Assembly: GCA_945873195.1 (NCBI GenBank)
Contig: CAMCDA010000001.1
Coordinates: forward strand, 1 to 64,000
DNA length: 64,000 bases
Origin: Asaia bogorensis
GTDB taxonomy: Bacteria; Pseudomonadota; Alphaproteobacteria; Acetobacterales; Acetobacteraceae
Direction: 5' to 3'
Shown: positions 36,111 through 49,384 of the stretch, in pieces
Layout of the letters: the number at the start of each line of letters is the position of its first letter
How positions within the stretch are numbered: the first letter of the stretch is position 1
Notes under the pieces: model-generated
What the model saw: the letters and a program-made list of their open reading frames with translations, nothing else
Told to the model about the DNA's origin: nothing
Databases searched by the model: none
Position numbers and translations under genes: made by a program

Positions 36111-37405
36111 CAGCGCCTCTGGAACTCGGGGGAGGTCAGCAGGATCGTCATGGCGTCGCGGCGCGATCCGGCGCTGGCGATGGCATCGCGCGTGGCGGGG
36201 CGGAGCAGGGGGCCAAGGTTCGTCTGCGCGATCTCGATCGGATCACGCTGTCCGATGCGGCCGGCGAAGGCGTAGCTCCAGTCGATCCGGCGCATCATCG
36301 CCTCGGGGGTCGTCCAGGCGACTGCCCTGTCGGGCCAGCCATCGGGGGCCGAAGCCCTCCAAAGCGGCTGGCCGAGGGAGGCAACAAGACGCATGACGTC
36401 GGAGCCATCACCGGCGGGGCCGCCCATCGCCCGGACGGCGGCGATCGCCATGTCCTGCGGCGGGCGCAGCTTGGCGCCGGGCTGCCGCCAGGCGTCCTCC
36501 AGGGTCACGAGCGCCGAGGCCGCCACCGCGAGATTGCCCTTGCTGTCGCGAATCGCACTCTCGATCTGGCGGACGGCTTGATCCGGTGGGTCATCGGACA
36601 CGAAATGGCGCACCAGCTTGGTGGCCAGGAAGCGGTGGGTGGCCGGATGGTTCGCGAGGAAGCGCAGCGCCTCTATCCCGCCGGCTTCACCCGGGGGGAA
36701 TGTCTTGCCCAGAACGGTGTGCGCCCCGGGCTCATGTGCGTCTTCATCGAACACGAAACCCGGCGGCTCGCCCTGATAATCAATTGTCCAGCCGGTCAGG
36801 ATGCGGGCCAGTGAGGTGACATCGGCCTGGGTATAGCCCGCGGCCGGGCTGACGGTATGGAGCTCCAGGCATTCCCGCGCCAGATTCTCGTTCAACCCCC
36901 GCTTGCCCTTCCGTGCTGCCCGGCTGTTCGGTCCGACCGAGTTCACATTGTCCAGGTAGATCAGCATGCCCGGATGCCGCATCACCGCGAGGACCATATC
37001 CTCAAACCGGCCGGTCACATGCGGGCGGATGGCCTCCTCGACAAAGGCCGCGGCCACGCCGGCGCATGAGGCACGCCGAAGCGAGATCGTGAAATGGTTC
37101 GTCCAGAACCAGACCAGCCGCTCCCGGAACGGCGCGCGGGTGGTTGCGGCGTGGAACAGGGAGGCGGCGCCCTGCTTGCGGTATAACATGAGCGTCGCCG
37201 CTTCGCCGGAATTGGGTGCCCGTCGCCGGAGTTCCCGCACCGCGATAACCCCGATGGCGGAGGTAGCCGGCGGGTCCATGTTGGCGACCGGATCGGGTCG
37301 CTTGAGCTGATCGAGCAGCCACGTGACGGGATCGGAAGGGACAGGTTCGGCGCCCAGTCGGCCAAGGCCGAACCGTACCAGCGCATGTGCGGATCGAGTG
37401 TCCAT
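36110..37405 (-). CDS. DUF1800 family protein
   Basis: This 431-residue protein matches DUF1800: an N-terminal ALVRFGLGRLG, then LVWFWTNHFTIS, MLIYLDNVNSVGPNSRAARK, LNENLARECLELHTV and GKTFPPGEAGG. The family is largely helical and of unknown function; this copy shows no signal peptide from the chosen ATG at 37405. A longer open frame to 37447 has no ribosome site. It is translationally coupled to DUF1501. A 233-base non-coding region separates it from fusA and must hold two divergent promoters, but I see no strong consensus there. Confidence 0.9.
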   Translation of the reverse strand: MDTRSAHALVRFGLGRLGAEPVPSDPVTWLLDQLKRPDPVANMDPPATSAIGVIAVRELRRRAPNSGEAATLMLYRKQGAASLFHAATTRAPFRERLVWFWTNHFTISLRRASCAGVAAAFVEEAIRPHVTGRFEDMVLAVMRHPGMLIYLDNVNSVGPNSRAARKGKRGLNENLARECLELHTVSPAAGYTQADVTSLARILTGWTIDYQGEPPGFVFDEDAHEPGAHTVLGKTFPPGEAGGIEALRFLANHPATHRFLATKLVRHFVSDDPPDQAVRQIESAIRDSKGNLAVAASALVTLEDAWRQPGAKLRPPQDMAIAAVRAMGGPAGDGSDVMRLVASLGQPLWRASAPDGWPDRAVAWTTPEAMMRRIDWSYAFAGRIGQRDPIEIAQTNLGPLLRPATRDAIASAGSRRDAMTILLTSPEFQRR

Positions 37406-37638
37406 GCTTCGAGTATAGCACGGCGCGCGGGCGGCGGTATGTAACAAACCGTGTCGTGGGTCGGTCGCGCGTTTGTGACATCACGAATTCGCGCTTGCAA
37501 AAACAGCCGGCCTGTCGCATCTGACCGCGTGACATAGCCGGCCCGCGAGGGGACGGAGCTTATTCACGGGCGCGCGGGACCTTAACCTCCCGGATCCAGG
37601 ATTGGATCACGCGCCCGTACGCCGTATGGAGGTTTACA

Positions 37639-39726
<2,088 letters not shown>

Positions 39727-39743
39727 TCTTAGCCTGACCCAGC

Positions 39744-39777
39744 AAACGCCCTCTCCGCCTCGGAGAGGGCGTTTTGC
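39744..39777 (+). terminator. Intrinsic terminator of fusA
   Basis: Arms 39744-39757 and 39761-39774 form a perfect 14-bp stem with a 3-base loop, followed by a short T-rich stretch. It starts 17 bases after the fusA stop, so fusA is a separate transcription unit. Confidence 0.9.
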
Positions 39778-39939
39778 GTTTGGGGGTCGGCAATCACCGC
39801 ACCGGCCGCGTGTGGCGGTCCCTGGGGCGCCCTGGGCCGGCCCTGGCGTGCCAGGGACGCCCGGCGACGCGGGGGTTCCCGTGGCGTGACCAGGAGCCGA
39901 GTCTTCGCCGGTGGACCGGGCCGAATTCCTGACCGCGAT

Positions 39940-39967
39940 TTGACACCGATTCATGGAATGCTAACCT
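39940..39967 (+). promoter_or_regulatory. Promoter-like sequence upstream of rpsL (distal)
   Basis: TTGACA (39940-39945) and TAACCT (39962-39967) are separated by 16 bases. The -35 is a perfect consensus; the -10 is weaker. It may be a second str operon promoter. Confidence 0.4.
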
Positions 39968-40091
39968 TCTCGTGCGCTGAAACCGCCTCAAGCGGCCGTT
40001 TTCCGGCCCCTCAGAAAAGATATTATCACTAGCCTTTTCCATGGCTTGCTTGCGGTTTCAGGAATGATGGCGAGAACGGGCGTTGTGGCAC

Positions 40092-40120
40092 TTGACTCCC
40101 TGAAAGGCCGCAACTAGGTT
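40092..40120 (+). promoter_or_regulatory. Promoter-like sequence upstream of rpsL (proximal)
   Basis: TTGACT (40092-40097) and TAGGTT (40115-40120) have an ideal 17-base spacer. It lies about 200 bases before rpsL and is the better-spaced of two candidates for the ribosomal cluster. Confidence 0.5.
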
Positions 40121-40322
40121 CCGCGCCCTCGGCCCATCCCCGCGTTAACGGGCGGCCGTTGTTCGCAGGTCCATGACGCATGCGGCGCCGCCCCGGTCAC
40201 CGGGGCTAAGGCCGGATGCCTCGATGAAACCCGCTTGCTGGGACTTTCCCGGCTGGCGGGTCTCGCTTGTCAGCAACGGTCCCACGTGTTGGATGGGCGG
40301 AACGGAGAAGAGAACGAGGTCC

Positions 40323-40694
40323 ATGCCGACCATCAATCAGCTCATCGCCAAGGGGCGCGAGCCGCAGAAGAGCCGGAACAAGGTTCCGGCGCTTCAAGGC
40401 TGTCCGCAGAAGCGCGGCGTATGCACTCGCGTGTATACGACCACACCGAAGAAGCCGAATTCGGCTCTTCGTAAGGTCGCCAAAGTGCGCCTGACGAATG
40501 GGTACGAAGTCGTGAGCTATATCCCGGGTGAAGGCCACAACCTTCAGGAGCACTCGGTGGTGTTGATCCGTGGAGGTCGCGTTAAGGACCTTCCGGGTGT
40601 GCGCTACCATATCCTGCGCGGCGTGTTGGATACCCAGGGCATTGCCAAGCGTCGTCAGCGCCGGTCGCTGTATGGCGCGAAGCGGCCGAAGTAA
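40323..40694 (+). CDS. rpsL: 30S ribosomal protein S12
   Basis: This 123-residue decoding-centre protein opens the ribosomal cluster. [20 protein letters not shown] and [12 protein letters not shown] carry the lysines and proline changed in streptomycin-resistant strains; the residues seen are the sensitive type. ATG 40323 yields [15 protein letters not shown], the standard S12 start, although the frame stays open to 40173. rpsG follows after 17 bases. Confidence 0.98.
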   Translation: MPTINQLIAKGREPQKSRNKVPALQGCPQKRGVCTRVYTTTPKKPNSALRKVAKVRLTNGYEVVSYIPGEGHNLQEHSVVLIRGGRVKDLPGVRYHILRGVLDTQGIAKRRQRRSLYGAKRPK

Positions 40695-40711
40695 GCGGGG
40701 AAAGAGAACCG

Positions 40712-41188
40712 ATGTCCCGCCGCCGTAGAGCGACAAAACGAGAGATTTTGCCGGACGCCAAGTTCGGTGACGTCGTGCTCAACCGTTTCATGAACGCGTT
40801 GATGTATGACGGGAAGAAGTCGGCCGCCGAAGGAATCGTCTACAGCGCGCTGGACGTGCTGCGGCGCCGGGGTGGACCGCAGGCTGATCCGGTGCGCATG
40901 TTCCATGAGGCGCTGGATAATGTGAAGCCGGCTGTTGAGGTGCGGTCTCGCCGTGTTGGCGGCGCCACGTATCAGGTGCCGGTCGAGGTTCGCACGGAAC
41001 GTCGGCAGGCGCTGGCGATACGCTGGATCATCGATGCCGCCCGCAAGCGCGGGGAGCACACGATGCAAGACCGGCTGTCGAACGAGCTGCTGGACGCGGT
41101 CAACAACCGTGGTTCCGCTGTGAAGAAGCGTGAAGATACCCATCGCATGGCCGAGGCCAACAAGGCTTTCAGCCACTATCGCTGGTAA
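40712..41188 (+). CDS. rpsG: 30S ribosomal protein S7
   Basis: This 158-residue primary 16S rRNA-binding protein nucleates the 30S head. [19 protein letters not shown] and [19 protein letters not shown] are characteristic. In many bacteria S7 represses the str operon. Unusually, tuf follows directly; fusA is missing from its common place. An AAGAGAA ribosome site precedes ATG. Confidence 0.98.
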   Translation: MSRRRRATKREILPDAKFGDVVLNRFMNALMYDGKKSAAEGIVYSALDVLRRRGGPQADPVRMFHEALDNVKPAVEVRSRRVGGATYQVPVEVRTERRQALAIRWIIDAARKRGEHTMQDRLSNELLDAVNNRGSAVKKREDTHRMAEANKAFSHYRW

Positions 41189-41240
41189 CGACTGCATCTA
41201 CCTGGACGAACCCTGACACGGATTCGCGGAGAGGACGACT

Positions 41241-42431
<1,191 letters not shown>

Positions 42432-42446
42432 TTAAGACAGCGATGA

Positions 42447-42480
42447 CCGGCGCCTCCGCGGTCGCGGGGCGCCGGCCTTC
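42447..42480 (+). terminator. Hairpin between tuf and rpsJ (attenuator-like)
   Basis: Arms 42447-42454 and 42468-42475 (CCGGCGCC/GGCGCCGG) pair perfectly around a 13-base loop and are followed by a weak T-rich stretch. Placed between str and S10 genes it may cause partial termination or stabilise tuf mRNA. Confidence 0.5.
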
Positions 42481-42509
42481 GTTTCGGCGGGAAACCTTAA
42501 GAGCGAACG

Positions 42510-42818
42510 ATGGACAACCAGAATATCCGCATCCGGCTTCGGGCCTATGATCACCGCGTGCTCGACAATAGCACGAAGGAGATCGTGAACACGGCCAAGC
42601 GCACGGGTGCGCGGGTTCGCGGACCGATCCCGCTGCCGACGCATATCGAACGGTTCACGGTCAACCGTTCACCGCATGTCGATAAAAAGAGCCGGGAGCA
42701 GTTCGAGATTCGGACGCACCGCCGCTTGCTCGACATTGTTGAGCCCACGCCGCAGACGGTGGACGCGCTGATGAAGCTCGACCTCGCCGCTGGCGTGGAC
42801 GTAGAGATCAAGATCTAA
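42510..42818 (+). CDS. rpsJ: 30S ribosomal protein S10
   Basis: This 102-residue protein binds the 30S head and also serves as NusE in antitermination complexes. [19 protein letters not shown] and [20 protein letters not shown] are diagnostic. It is the first gene of the S10 block, with AAGAGCG before ATG 42510. The 78-base gap after tuf is the only sizeable interruption between the str and S10 groups. Confidence 0.98.
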   Translation: MDNQNIRIRLRAYDHRVLDNSTKEIVNTAKRTGARVRGPIPLPTHIERFTVNRSPHVDKKSREQFEIRTHRRLLDIVEPTPQTVDALMKLDLAAGVDVEIKI

Positions 42819-42835
42819 AGGCCGGGACACGAGTG

Positions 42836-43528
42836 ATGCGCACCGGATTACTGGCCAAGAAACTGGGGATGACCCGGATTTTCAAGGATGACGGGACCCA
42901 TGTGCCGGTCACCGTTCTGCACCTGGACCAGGTGCAGGTGGTTGCCGCGCGAACCGAGGAGACGGATGGCTACAATGCCGTCCAGATCGGTTGGGGCAAG
43001 GCGAAGGTGAAGAATGTAACCCAGCCGAACCGCGGGCACTTCGCCAAGGCGAAGGTCGAGCCCAAGGCGCGGATGGTTGAATTCCGGGTAGCGGCCGATG
43101 CGCTGCTGGAACCGGGCGCGACCCTGTCCGCGGCGCATTTCGCCGTTGGCCAGAAGGTCGACGTCTGCGGCACCAGCAAGGGCAAGGGCTTCGCCGGTGG
43201 CATGAAGCGCTGGAACTTCGCGGGCCTTGAAGCGTCGCATGGCGTTTCGATCAGCCATCGTAGCCTGGGTTCGACCGGTAATCGGCAGGACCCTGGCAAG
43301 ACCTTCAAGAACAAGAAGATGGCGGGCCACCTCGGCGTGGAGCGCATCACAACCTTGAACCTTGAGGTCGCGGGCGTCGATGCCGACAAGGGATTGCTGA
43401 TGATCAAGGGCGCCGTGCCGGGCGCCAAGGGTGGCTACGTGTTTGTGCGGGATGCGATCAAGCGCGCCCGTCCGGCCGATGCGCCCTATCCGGCCGCGCT
43501 GATTGAAGCGCCGGCGGCGGCGGGCTGA
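42836..43528 (+). CDS. rplC: 50S ribosomal protein L3
   Basis: This 230-residue 23S rRNA-binding protein lies near the peptidyl transferase centre. [20 protein letters not shown] at the start and [17 protein letters not shown] are typical; the glutamine of [12 protein letters not shown] is the site methylated by PrmB in other bacteria. ATG 42836 is used rather than an in-frame GTG directly upstream at 42833. Confidence 0.97.
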   Translation: MRTGLLAKKLGMTRIFKDDGTHVPVTVLHLDQVQVVAARTEETDGYNAVQIGWGKAKVKNVTQPNRGHFAKAKVEPKARMVEFRVAADALLEPGATLSAAHFAVGQKVDVCGTSKGKGFAGGMKRWNFAGLEASHGVSISHRSLGSTGNRQDPGKTFKNKKMAGHLGVERITTLNLEVAGVDADKGLLMIKGAVPGAKGGYVFVRDAIKRARPADAPYPAALIEAPAAAG

Positions 43529-43538
43529 GGATAGAACG

Positions 43539-44177
43539 ATGCAGGTCGAGATCACCACCCTCGATAGAGGGAGCGTCGGCAACGCTGAGTTGCCAGACGA
43601 CATTTTCGCGGTGAAGCCGCGCGCCGATATCATGGCGCGGGTTGTCCATTGGCAGATGTCCAAGCGCCGGTCCGGGACCCACAAGGTCAAGGGCATGGCG
43701 GAGGTATCTGGCACGACCAAGAAGCCGTATCGCCAGAAGGGCACCGGTAACGCCCGTCAGGGCAGCCTTCGGGCACCGCAGTTCCGCACCGGTGGCGTGG
43801 TCCATGGACCCGTCGTTCGGTCGCATGGCTACAGCCTGAACAAGAAAGTCCGGCGCCTCGGCCTGATCTCGGCTCTGTCACAGAAGGCGGCCGAGGGCAA
43901 GCTGATCGTTCTCGACGCCGCTTCAGGTGTCGCGAAGACCGCGGACCTGGCGAAGAAATTCAAGGCCCTGGGTTGGTCGTCGGCCCTGATCGTCGATAGC
44001 GCGGTGGACCAAGGCTTCCTGCTCGCCAGCCGCAATATCCACGGGATCGACATCCTGCCGACGGTCGGCGCCAATGTTTATGACATTCTGCGTCATGACG
44101 TTCTGGCGATCACCACCGCGGGCGTCGAGGGTCTGAAGATCCGGCTCAACGGGACAACCGAGGGAGGCGTGGCATGA
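43539..44177 (+). CDS. rplD: 50S ribosomal protein L4
   Basis: This 212-residue protein lines the exit tunnel and in many bacteria autoregulates the S10 operon. [20 protein letters not shown] is the tunnel-facing loop. ATG 43539 begins MQVEITTLD; an earlier in-frame start (43503) overlaps rplC without a ribosome site. The stop overlaps rplW by 4 bases (ATGA). Confidence 0.97.
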   Translation: MQVEITTLDRGSVGNAELPDDIFAVKPRADIMARVVHWQMSKRRSGTHKVKGMAEVSGTTKKPYRQKGTGNARQGSLRAPQFRTGGVVHGPVVRSHGYSLNKKVRRLGLISALSQKAAEGKLIVLDAASGVAKTADLAKKFKALGWSSALIVDSAVDQGFLLASRNIHGIDILPTVGANVYDILRHDVLAITTAGVEGLKIRLNGTTEGGVA

Positions 44178-44500
44178 GCGAGACAGTGAAGCGCACCTCG
44201 AAGCTGTCGCGTGAGGCGATGTATCAGATCATCCGCAGCCCGGTGATCACCGAGAAGGCGACGGCGGTTGCCGCGTTCAATCAGGTTGTGTTCCGCGTCG
44301 CGATCGACGCGACCAAGCCTGAGATCAAGGCGGCGATTGAAGGCCTGTTCGGCGTGAACGTCGTTGGCGTTCAGACGCTGGTGCAGAAGGGCAAGACCAA
44401 GCGCTTCAAGGGACGCCCTGGCCAGCGCTCCGACGTGAAGAAAGCCTTCGTTCGCCTGGCACCTGACCAGTCGATTGATTTCACCACTGGCCTCGCATAA
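44174..44500 (+). CDS. rplW: 50S ribosomal protein L23
   Basis: This 108-residue protein sits at the tunnel exit and docks trigger factor and [17 protein letters not shown] and [20 protein letters not shown] are family hallmarks. The N terminus has about ten extra residues compared with short homologues. It overlaps rplD by 4 bases, indicating coupled translation. Confidence 0.97.
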   Translation: MSETVKRTSKLSREAMYQIIRSPVITEKATAVAAFNQVVFRVAIDATKPEIKAAIEGLFGVNVVGVQTLVQKGKTKRFKGRPGQRSDVKKAFVRLAPDQSIDFTTGLA

Positions 44501-44512
44501 GGCGCGCGCGGG

Positions 44513-45343
44513 ATGGCACTGAGACAATATAACCCGGTAACGCCGAGCCTTCGTGGGACGGTGTTGATTGACCGGAGCGAGCTTTGGAAGGGCAAGCCTG
44601 TCAAGGGTTTGACCGAGGGCCAGAGCAGCACCGGCGGCCGTAACAATCATGGCCGGATCACCAGCCGGTTCCGTGGCGGTGGGCACAAGCAGTCCTACCG
44701 CGTGGTCGACTTCAAGCGGCGCAAGTTCAATGTGCCCGCGACGGTTGAGCGTCTGGAATACGATCCGAACCGGACCGCGTTCATCGCGCTGCTGAAGTAC
44801 CAGGACGGCGAACTCGCCTATATCCTGGCGCCGCAGCGCTTGAAAGCGGGTGACAATGTCATCGCCGGGGTTCGAGCGGATATCAAGCCGGGCAACGCGA
44901 TGCCCTTGGCCGCCATTCCCGTGGGAACGATCATCCACAACGTCGAGCTCAAGGTCGGCGCGGGTGGCAAGATTGCCCGGTCCGCTGGAACCTACGCGCA
45001 GTTGGTGGGCAAGGACTCCGGTTACGCGCAGATCAAGCTCATGTCGGGCGAACTTCGCATGGTGCGGGCCGAGTGCATGGCCAGCATCGGGGCGGTGTCA
45101 AACCCCGACAACATGAATGAGAAGATCGGCAAGGCCGGCCGCATGCGGTGGATGGGCTTCCGCCCGCACAACCGCGGTGTCGTCATGAACCCGGTCGATC
45201 ACCCGTTGGGTGGTGGCGAAGGTCGCAGCTCTGGTGGTCGTCATCCCGTGACGCCGTGGGGCAAGCCGACCAAGGGTTACAAGACGCGCAGCAACAAGCG
45301 GACGGATGGTCTGATCATTCGCCGCCGCAACAAGGGCAAGTAA
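44513..45343 (+). CDS. rplB: 50S ribosomal protein L2
   Basis: This 276-residue core protein is needed for subunit association and peptidyl transfer. [20 protein letters not shown] and [20 protein letters not shown] are conserved; the latter includes the functionally important His. The length is standard. rpsS starts immediately after the stop. Confidence 0.98.
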   Translation: MALRQYNPVTPSLRGTVLIDRSELWKGKPVKGLTEGQSSTGGRNNHGRITSRFRGGGHKQSYRVVDFKRRKFNVPATVERLEYDPNRTAFIALLKYQDGELAYILAPQRLKAGDNVIAGVRADIKPGNAMPLAAIPVGTIIHNVELKVGAGGKIARSAGTYAQLVGKDSGYAQIKLMSGELRMVRAECMASIGAVSNPDNMNEKIGKAGRMRWMGFRPHNRGVVMNPVDHPLGGGEGRSSGGRHPVTPWGKPTKGYKTRSNKRTDGLIIRRRNKGK

Positions 45344-45344
45344 G

Positions 45345-45623
45345 ATGGCGCGTTCCGTCTGGAAAGGGCCGTTTGTTGACGGCTATTTGCTGAACAAGGC
45401 CGACGCTTCGCGCGCTTCGGGCCGCAACGAGATCATTCGGATCTGGTCGCGCCGCTCGACGATCTTGCCGCAGTTCGTTGGTCTGACGTTCGGTGTCTAC
45501 AACGGCCACAAATTCCTGCCGGTGCAGGTGACCGAGAATATGGTCGGGCATAAGTTTGGCGAGTTCTCGCCAACCCGCACATTCACCGGCCATGCCGCGG
45601 ACAAGAAGGCGAAGCGGGGCTGA
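45345..45623 (+). CDS. rpsS: 30S ribosomal protein S19
   Basis: This 92-residue protein of the 30S head contacts S13 and the A-site t[19 protein letters not shown] and [20 protein letters not shown] are diagnostic. The ribosome site lies within the end of rplB; rplV begins one base past its stop. Confidence 0.98.
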   Translation: MARSVWKGPFVDGYLLNKADASRASGRNEIIRIWSRRSTILPQFVGLTFGVYNGHKFLPVQVTENMVGHKFGEFSPTRTFTGHAADKKAKRG

Positions 45624-45624
45624 T

Positions 45625-46014
45625 ATGAGCAAGCCGAACCACCCACGCGCCCTGGCGGAAAACGAAGCCCAGGCGATCGTCAGCAATCTTCGGGTAAGCC
45701 CGCGGAAGCTGAATCTGGTCGCCGGGATGATTCGCAATCTGCCGGCGCAGCGGGCCGTCGCGACGCTGACGTTCAGCAAGCGCCGGATCGCGCAGCAGGT
45801 CAAAAAGGCGCTGGAAAGCGCGATCGCGAATGCCGAGAACAACCACCAGCTCGATGTCGACCGCCTGGTCGTAACGCGGGCCGAGGTTGGCCGGTCGGTC
45901 GTGATGCGTCGCTTCCATGCCCGCGGTCGCGGTCGTGCGTCGCGCATCGAAAAATGGTTCAGCCATCTGAAGATCGTCGTGGCCGAACGCGCTCAAGACG
46001 AGGAGGCCGCGTAA
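45625..46014 (+). CDS. rplV: 50S ribosomal protein L22
   Basis: This 129-residue protein has a beta-hairpin reaching the exit tunnel, a macrolide resistance hotspot. [20 protein letters not shown] and [25 protein letters not shown] sequence are seen. ATG 45625 is immediately downstream of the rpsS stop; an upstream in-frame start at 45556 lies inside rpsS and is rejected. Confidence 0.97.
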   Translation: MSKPNHPRALAENEAQAIVSNLRVSPRKLNLVAGMIRNLPAQRAVATLTFSKRRIAQQVKKALESAIANAENNHQLDVDRLVVTRAEVGRSVVMRRFHARGRGRASRIEKWFSHLKIVVAERAQDEEAA

Positions 46015-46015
46015 C

Positions 46016-46693
46016 ATGGGTCACAAGGTCAATCCCGTCGGGCTTCGGCTTGGGATCAACCGCACCTGGGATAGCCGGTGGTTTGCCGCTGGTGACTATT
46101 CCAAGCTGCTGCATGAAGACCTGAAGCTGCGCGGCCATCTCCGCGAGAAGCTGCGCAATGCCGGCGTTTCGCGTGTGGTCATCGAGCGTCCCGCCAAGAA
46201 GCCGCGCGTGACCATCTACGCCGCTCGTCCGGGTGTGGTCATCGGCAAGAAGGGCCAGGATATCGAGGTCTTGAAGAAGGAACTCTCCCGGATGGCCAAC
46301 GCCGAGGTGGCGTTGAACATCGTGGAAATCCGCAAGCCCGAGATCGACGCCACATTGGTGGCCGAGAATATCGCGCAGCAGCTTGAGCGTCGCGTGGCGT
46401 TCCGCCGTGCGATGAAGCGCGCGGTGCAGTCGGCGATGCGTCTCGGTGCCCAGGGCATTCGGATCAATTGTGGTGGCCGTCTCGGCGGCGCGGAAATCGC
46501 GCGGGTTGAGTGGTATCGCGAAGGCCGCGTTCCGCTGCATACGCTGCGTGCCGACATTGATTTCGGTGTTGCCACCGCGAAGACGACCTATGGCACCTGC
46601 GGCGTGAAGGTGTGGGTGTTCAAGGGCGAAATCCTGGCGCACGACCCGATGGCACAGGATCGCCGTGCCGCCGAACAGGCGCCCCAGAGGTAA
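46016..46693 (+). CDS. rpsC: 30S ribosomal protein S3
   Basis: This 225-residue protein forms part of the mRNA entry helicase. [20 protein letters not shown], the KH-domain motif [15 protein letters not shown] and [18 protein letters not shown] are intact. ATG follows the rplV stop by one base. The C-terminal tail is short and mixed in charge, as in alphaproteobacteria. Confidence 0.98.
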   Translation: MGHKVNPVGLRLGINRTWDSRWFAAGDYSKLLHEDLKLRGHLREKLRNAGVSRVVIERPAKKPRVTIYAARPGVVIGKKGQDIEVLKKELSRMANAEVALNIVEIRKPEIDATLVAENIAQQLERRVAFRRAMKRAVQSAMRLGAQGIRINCGGRLGGAEIARVEWYREGRVPLHTLRADIDFGVATAKTTYGTCGVKVWVFKGEILAHDPMAQDRRAAEQAPQR

Positions 46694-46699
46694 AAGACG

Positions 46700-47116
46700 A
46701 TGCTGTCACCGAAGCGCACCAAATATCGCAAGCAGCACAAGGGCCGCATCCACGGTCTGTCGAAGGGCGGCACCGCGCTGAACTTCGGCACCTATGGCCT
46801 GAAGGCGCTTGAGCCCGAGCGGATCACTGCCCGCCAGATCGAATCGGCCCGTCGCGCGATCACGCGTGCCATGCGTCGAGCCGGCCGCGTGTGGATCCGG
46901 ATTTTCCCGGACGTTCCGGTCTCGACCAAGCCCGCCGAAGTCCGGATGGGTTCTGGCAAGGGGTCGCCGGAATTCTGGGTGGCCCGCGTGGCGCCGGGCC
47001 GCATCATGTTTGAGATCGACGGCGTAACCCCGGAACTGGCGCGTGAAGCGCTGACGCTGGGGGCGGCGAAGCTGCCGATCAAGACCAAGTTCATCGCCCG
47101 GATCGGAGACGCCTGA
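46700..47116 (+). CDS. rplP: 50S ribosomal protein L16
   Basis: This 138-residue protein organises the A-site region. [40 protein letters not shown] and [20 protein letters not shown] are typical; the Arg of the last motif is the YcfD hydroxylation region in enterics. Spacing to rpsC is 6 bases. Confidence 0.98.
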   Translation: MLSPKRTKYRKQHKGRIHGLSKGGTALNFGTYGLKALEPERITARQIESARRAITRAMRRAGRVWIRIFPDVPVSTKPAEVRMGSGKGSPEFWVARVAPGRIMFEIDGVTPELAREALTLGAAKLPIKTKFIARIGDA

Positions 47117-47117
47117 G

Positions 47118-47342
47118 ATGGCTAAGACGCCGTTGAGCAAGGCCGCCGATGTGCGGACCAAGACACCGGATGAATTGACGACCGACCTGCTGACACTGCG
47201 GAAGGAGCAATTCAATTTGCGCTTCCAGCGGGCCACGGGTCAGCTAGAGGGCACGGGACGCTTCCGCCAGGTGCGGCGCGAGATCGCTCGTGTGAAGACA
47301 ATCATGGCGGAGAAGACACGCTCCGCCGCGGCTCAGTCGTAA
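47118..47342 (+). CDS. rpmC: 50S ribosomal protein L29
   Basis: This 74-residue two-helix protein is near the tunnel exit. [20 protein letters not shown] and [19 protein letters not shown] are diagnostic. It has a short N-terminal extension relative to the 63-residue enterobacterial form. The gene starts one base after rplP. Confidence 0.97.
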   Translation: MAKTPLSKAADVRTKTPDELTTDLLTLRKEQFNLRFQRATGQLEGTGRFRQVRREIARVKTIMAEKTRSAAAQS

Positions 47343-47354
47343 GGAGAAGGGGCG

Positions 47355-47627
47355 ATGCCCAGGCGCGTCCTGACCGGGCGAGTGACAAGCGATAAGATGG
47401 ACAAGACCGTGACGGTGCTTGTTGATCGACGCGTTATGCACCCGCTCTATAAGAAGTTCATTCGTCGCTCGAAGAAGTACGCGGCGCATGACGAGGCGAA
47501 TTTGTGCAAGATCGGCGACACGGTCCGGATCGAGGAATGCCGTCCGATCAGCAAGCGGAAGACCTGGATGGTGGTCGAGCGTAACGGCGCGCCGTTCGCG
47601 GCGCCGGCTGAAGGAGCCTCGGCATGA
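47355..47627 (+). CDS. rpsQ: 30S ribosomal protein S17
   Basis: This 90-residue OB-fold 16S rRNA-binding protein reads [19 protein letters not shown] and [30 protein letters not shown] precedes its ATG, a strong ribosome site. The stop overlaps rplN by 4 bases. Confidence 0.97.
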   Translation: MPRRVLTGRVTSDKMDKTVTVLVDRRVMHPLYKKFIRRSKKYAAHDEANLCKIGDTVRIEECRPISKRKTWMVVERNGAPFAAPAEGASA

Positions 47628-47992
47628 TCCATCCCGAAAGTAACCTTGAGGTCGCCGACAATTCCGGCGCCCGCCGGGTACAGTGCATCAAGGTGCTCGG
47701 CGGCTCGAAGCGCAAGACCGCTTCCGTTGGCGATGTCATCGTGGTGTCCGTGAAGGAAGCGATTCCCCGCGGCAAGGTGAAGAAGGGCGACGTTCATCAA
47801 GCGGTGATCGTGCGGACCAGCTTCCCGGTGCGTCGGGCCGATGGCTCCGCGATCCGCTTCGACCGCAACGCGGCCGTGCTGATCAACAAGCAGCAGGAGC
47901 CGATCGGCACCCGCATCTTTGGCCCGGTGGTGCGTGAACTGCGTGGACGTAAGTTCATGAAGATCATCAGCCTTGCGCCGGAGGTGCTGTAA
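47624..47992 (+). CDS. rplN: 50S ribosomal protein L14
   Basis: This 122-residue protein is at the subunit interface and is the docking site of the silencing factor Rsf[21 protein letters not shown] and [15 protein letters not shown] are diagnostic. It overlaps rpsQ by 4 bases and shares one base with rplX. Confidence 0.98.
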   Translation: MIHPESNLEVADNSGARRVQCIKVLGGSKRKTASVGDVIVVSVKEAIPRGKVKKGDVHQAVIVRTSFPVRRADGSAIRFDRNAAVLINKQQEPIGTRIFGPVVRELRGRKFMKIISLAPEVL

Positions 47993-48312
47993 TGGCCGCT
48001 CGTATCCGCAAGGGCGACACCGTCGTCGTGATCACGGGCACCAGCAAGGGTCGCCGCGGTGAGGTTCTTTCGGTCATGCCGGAAGCCGAACGCGCGGTGG
48101 TTCGCGGTGTGAACATCGTCCAGCGCCATCAGAAGGCGTCGCGGATGGGTGAGCAAGGCGGCATCATTCCCAAGGAAGCCCCGATTCACCTGTCGAATCT
48201 GAAGTTGATCGATCCCAGCAGCGAGAAGCCGACCAAGGTCGGGTTCCGGGTGCTGGAAGACGGTCGCAAGGTCCGGGTTGCCAAGGCGACTGGCGAAGTG
48301 ATCGGGGGCTAG
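47992..48312 (+). CDS. rplX: 50S ribosomal protein L24
   Basis: This 106-residue assembly initiator has a KOW motif in [40 protein letters not shown] follows. It begins with the last base of the rplN stop (TAATG), so translation is coupled. Confidence 0.97.
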   Translation: MAARIRKGDTVVVITGTSKGRRGEVLSVMPEAERAVVRGVNIVQRHQKASRMGEQGGIIPKEAPIHLSNLKLIDPSSEKPTKVGFRVLEDGRKVRVAKATGEVIGG

Positions 48313-48322
48313 AAGGCAAGCG

Positions 48323-49012
48323 ATGAGCGGAACGAAGAACTCCCCCAAGGGCGGCAAGACCGCCGCTGGCAATCGCGGTGGCGGTGGCCCGCCGCAGGGC
48401 AAGGATGCCCAGCGCGCCGCCCGCCGGATCGAGATGGTCGGCGTCGACAACCCAGAGGCAGCCCCGAAAGAGGCAGCGCGTCTGGCGGTCATCTACCGTG
48501 ACGAGATCCGTGCTAAGATGCGGGCCGAGTTCGGTTACAAGAACGAGATGCAGGTGCCCCGGCTCGAGAAGATCGTGCTGAACATGGGCGTCGGCGAAGC
48601 GACCGCGGACCAGAAGAAGCTAGACGCCGCGGTTGCGGAACTGTCGGCGATCAGCGGGCAGCGGCCTGTGAAGACGGTGGCGAAGAAGGCGATTGCCGGC
48701 TTCAAGATCCGTAAGGGTCTGCCGATCGGTTGCAAGGTCACGCTGCGCAATTCGCGGATGTATGAGTTCATGGATCGGCTGATCACGATCGCCCTTCCGC
48801 GGGTTCGTGATTTCCGTGGGATCCAGGGCAAGGGCTTCGACGGCCGCGGCAACTTCGCGATGGGTCTCAAGGAGCAGATCGTGTTCCCCGAGATCAACTA
48901 CGACCGGGTCGACGATATTCGCGGGATGGACATCCAGTTCGTCACCACCGCGAAGACCGACGCGGAAGCGAAGGCCCTTCTAAAGGCCTTCAATCTGCCT
49001 TTCGCCAACTAG
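48323..49012 (+). CDS. rplE: 50S ribosomal protein L5 with N-terminal extension
   Basis: This 5S-rRNA-binding protein of the central protuberance is 229 residues long, about 45 to 50 more than most bacterial L5. The extra part is a basic, Gly/Pro-rich start ([20 protein letters not shown]). The core begins around [20 protein letters not shown] and contains [16 protein letters not shown] and [13 protein letters not shown] shorter start at ATG 48434 lacks a ribosome site, whereas AAGGCAAG precedes 48323, so the extension looks real. Confidence 0.95.
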   Translation: MSGTKNSPKGGKTAAGNRGGGGPPQGKDAQRAARRIEMVGVDNPEAAPKEAARLAVIYRDEIRAKMRAEFGYKNEMQVPRLEKIVLNMGVGEATADQKKLDAAVAELSAISGQRPVKTVAKKAIAGFKIRKGLPIGCKVTLRNSRMYEFMDRLITIALPRVRDFRGIQGKGFDGRGNFAMGLKEQIVFPEINYDRVDDIRGMDIQFVTTAKTDAEAKALLKAFNLPFAN

Positions 49013-49068
49013 GCTTTTGGGAAAACCGCCGGGTTACGGTTCGGCAGGTTCCGGAGGAATTATACAGG

Positions 49069-49374
49069 ATGGCCAAACTCTCCCAGGTCAACCGCAACAA
49101 GATGCGTGAGCGCATGGCGGCCCGTGACAAATCCAAGCGCATGGCGCTCAAGGAGGTCGTGATGGATCGCGAACTCCCGGTCGAGGATCGGTTCAACGCG
49201 TCGTTGAAGCTCGCGCAGTTGCCGCGCAATGGCGCGTCGGTTCGCGTGCGGTTGCGGTGCGAACTGACCGGCCGGTCACGCGGTAACTATCGTAAGTTCA
49301 AGCTCTGCCGTATCGCGCTTCGCGATCTGGCCAGTGCCGGGCAGATCCCCGGCATGGTCAAGGCGAGCTGGTAG
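49069..49374 (+). CDS. rpsN: 30S ribosomal protein S14 (zinc-free form)
   Basis: This 101-residue protein is the long S14 form: it lacks the CxxC zinc ribbon, while [20 protein letters not shown] and the C-terminal GMVKASW are typical. GGAGGAATTATACAGG gives a strong ribosome site. A 56-base gap after rplE has no visible structure. Confidence 0.97.
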   Translation: MAKLSQVNRNKMRERMAARDKSKRMALKEVVMDRELPVEDRFNASLKLAQLPRNGASVRVRLRCELTGRSRGNYRKFKLCRIALRDLASAGQIPGMVKASW

Positions 49375-49384
49375 GGGTACGACA

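Larger units (their letters stand above)
39780..40322 (+). other. Non-coding leader region of the str operon
   Basis: This long gap between the fusA terminator and rpsL holds no convincing gene. It contains an imperfect hairpin (39818-39858, arms GTCCCTGG/CCAGGGAC with a palindromic GGGCCGGCCC inside) and two promoter-like sequences listed separately. A minus-strand open frame (39794-40042) is Arg-rich and has no family features. The last 200 bases are GC-rich untranslated leader. Confidence 0.6.

Noticed and set aside
37491..37525. TTGCAA and CATCTG as a fusA promoter
   Set aside because: The spacing is 17 bases but the -10 is too far from consensus to report as a feature.
39794..40042. An 82-codon minus-strand frame between fusA and rpsL
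   Set aside because: It is Arg-rich, lies over a hairpin and promoter candidates, and has no recognisable domain.
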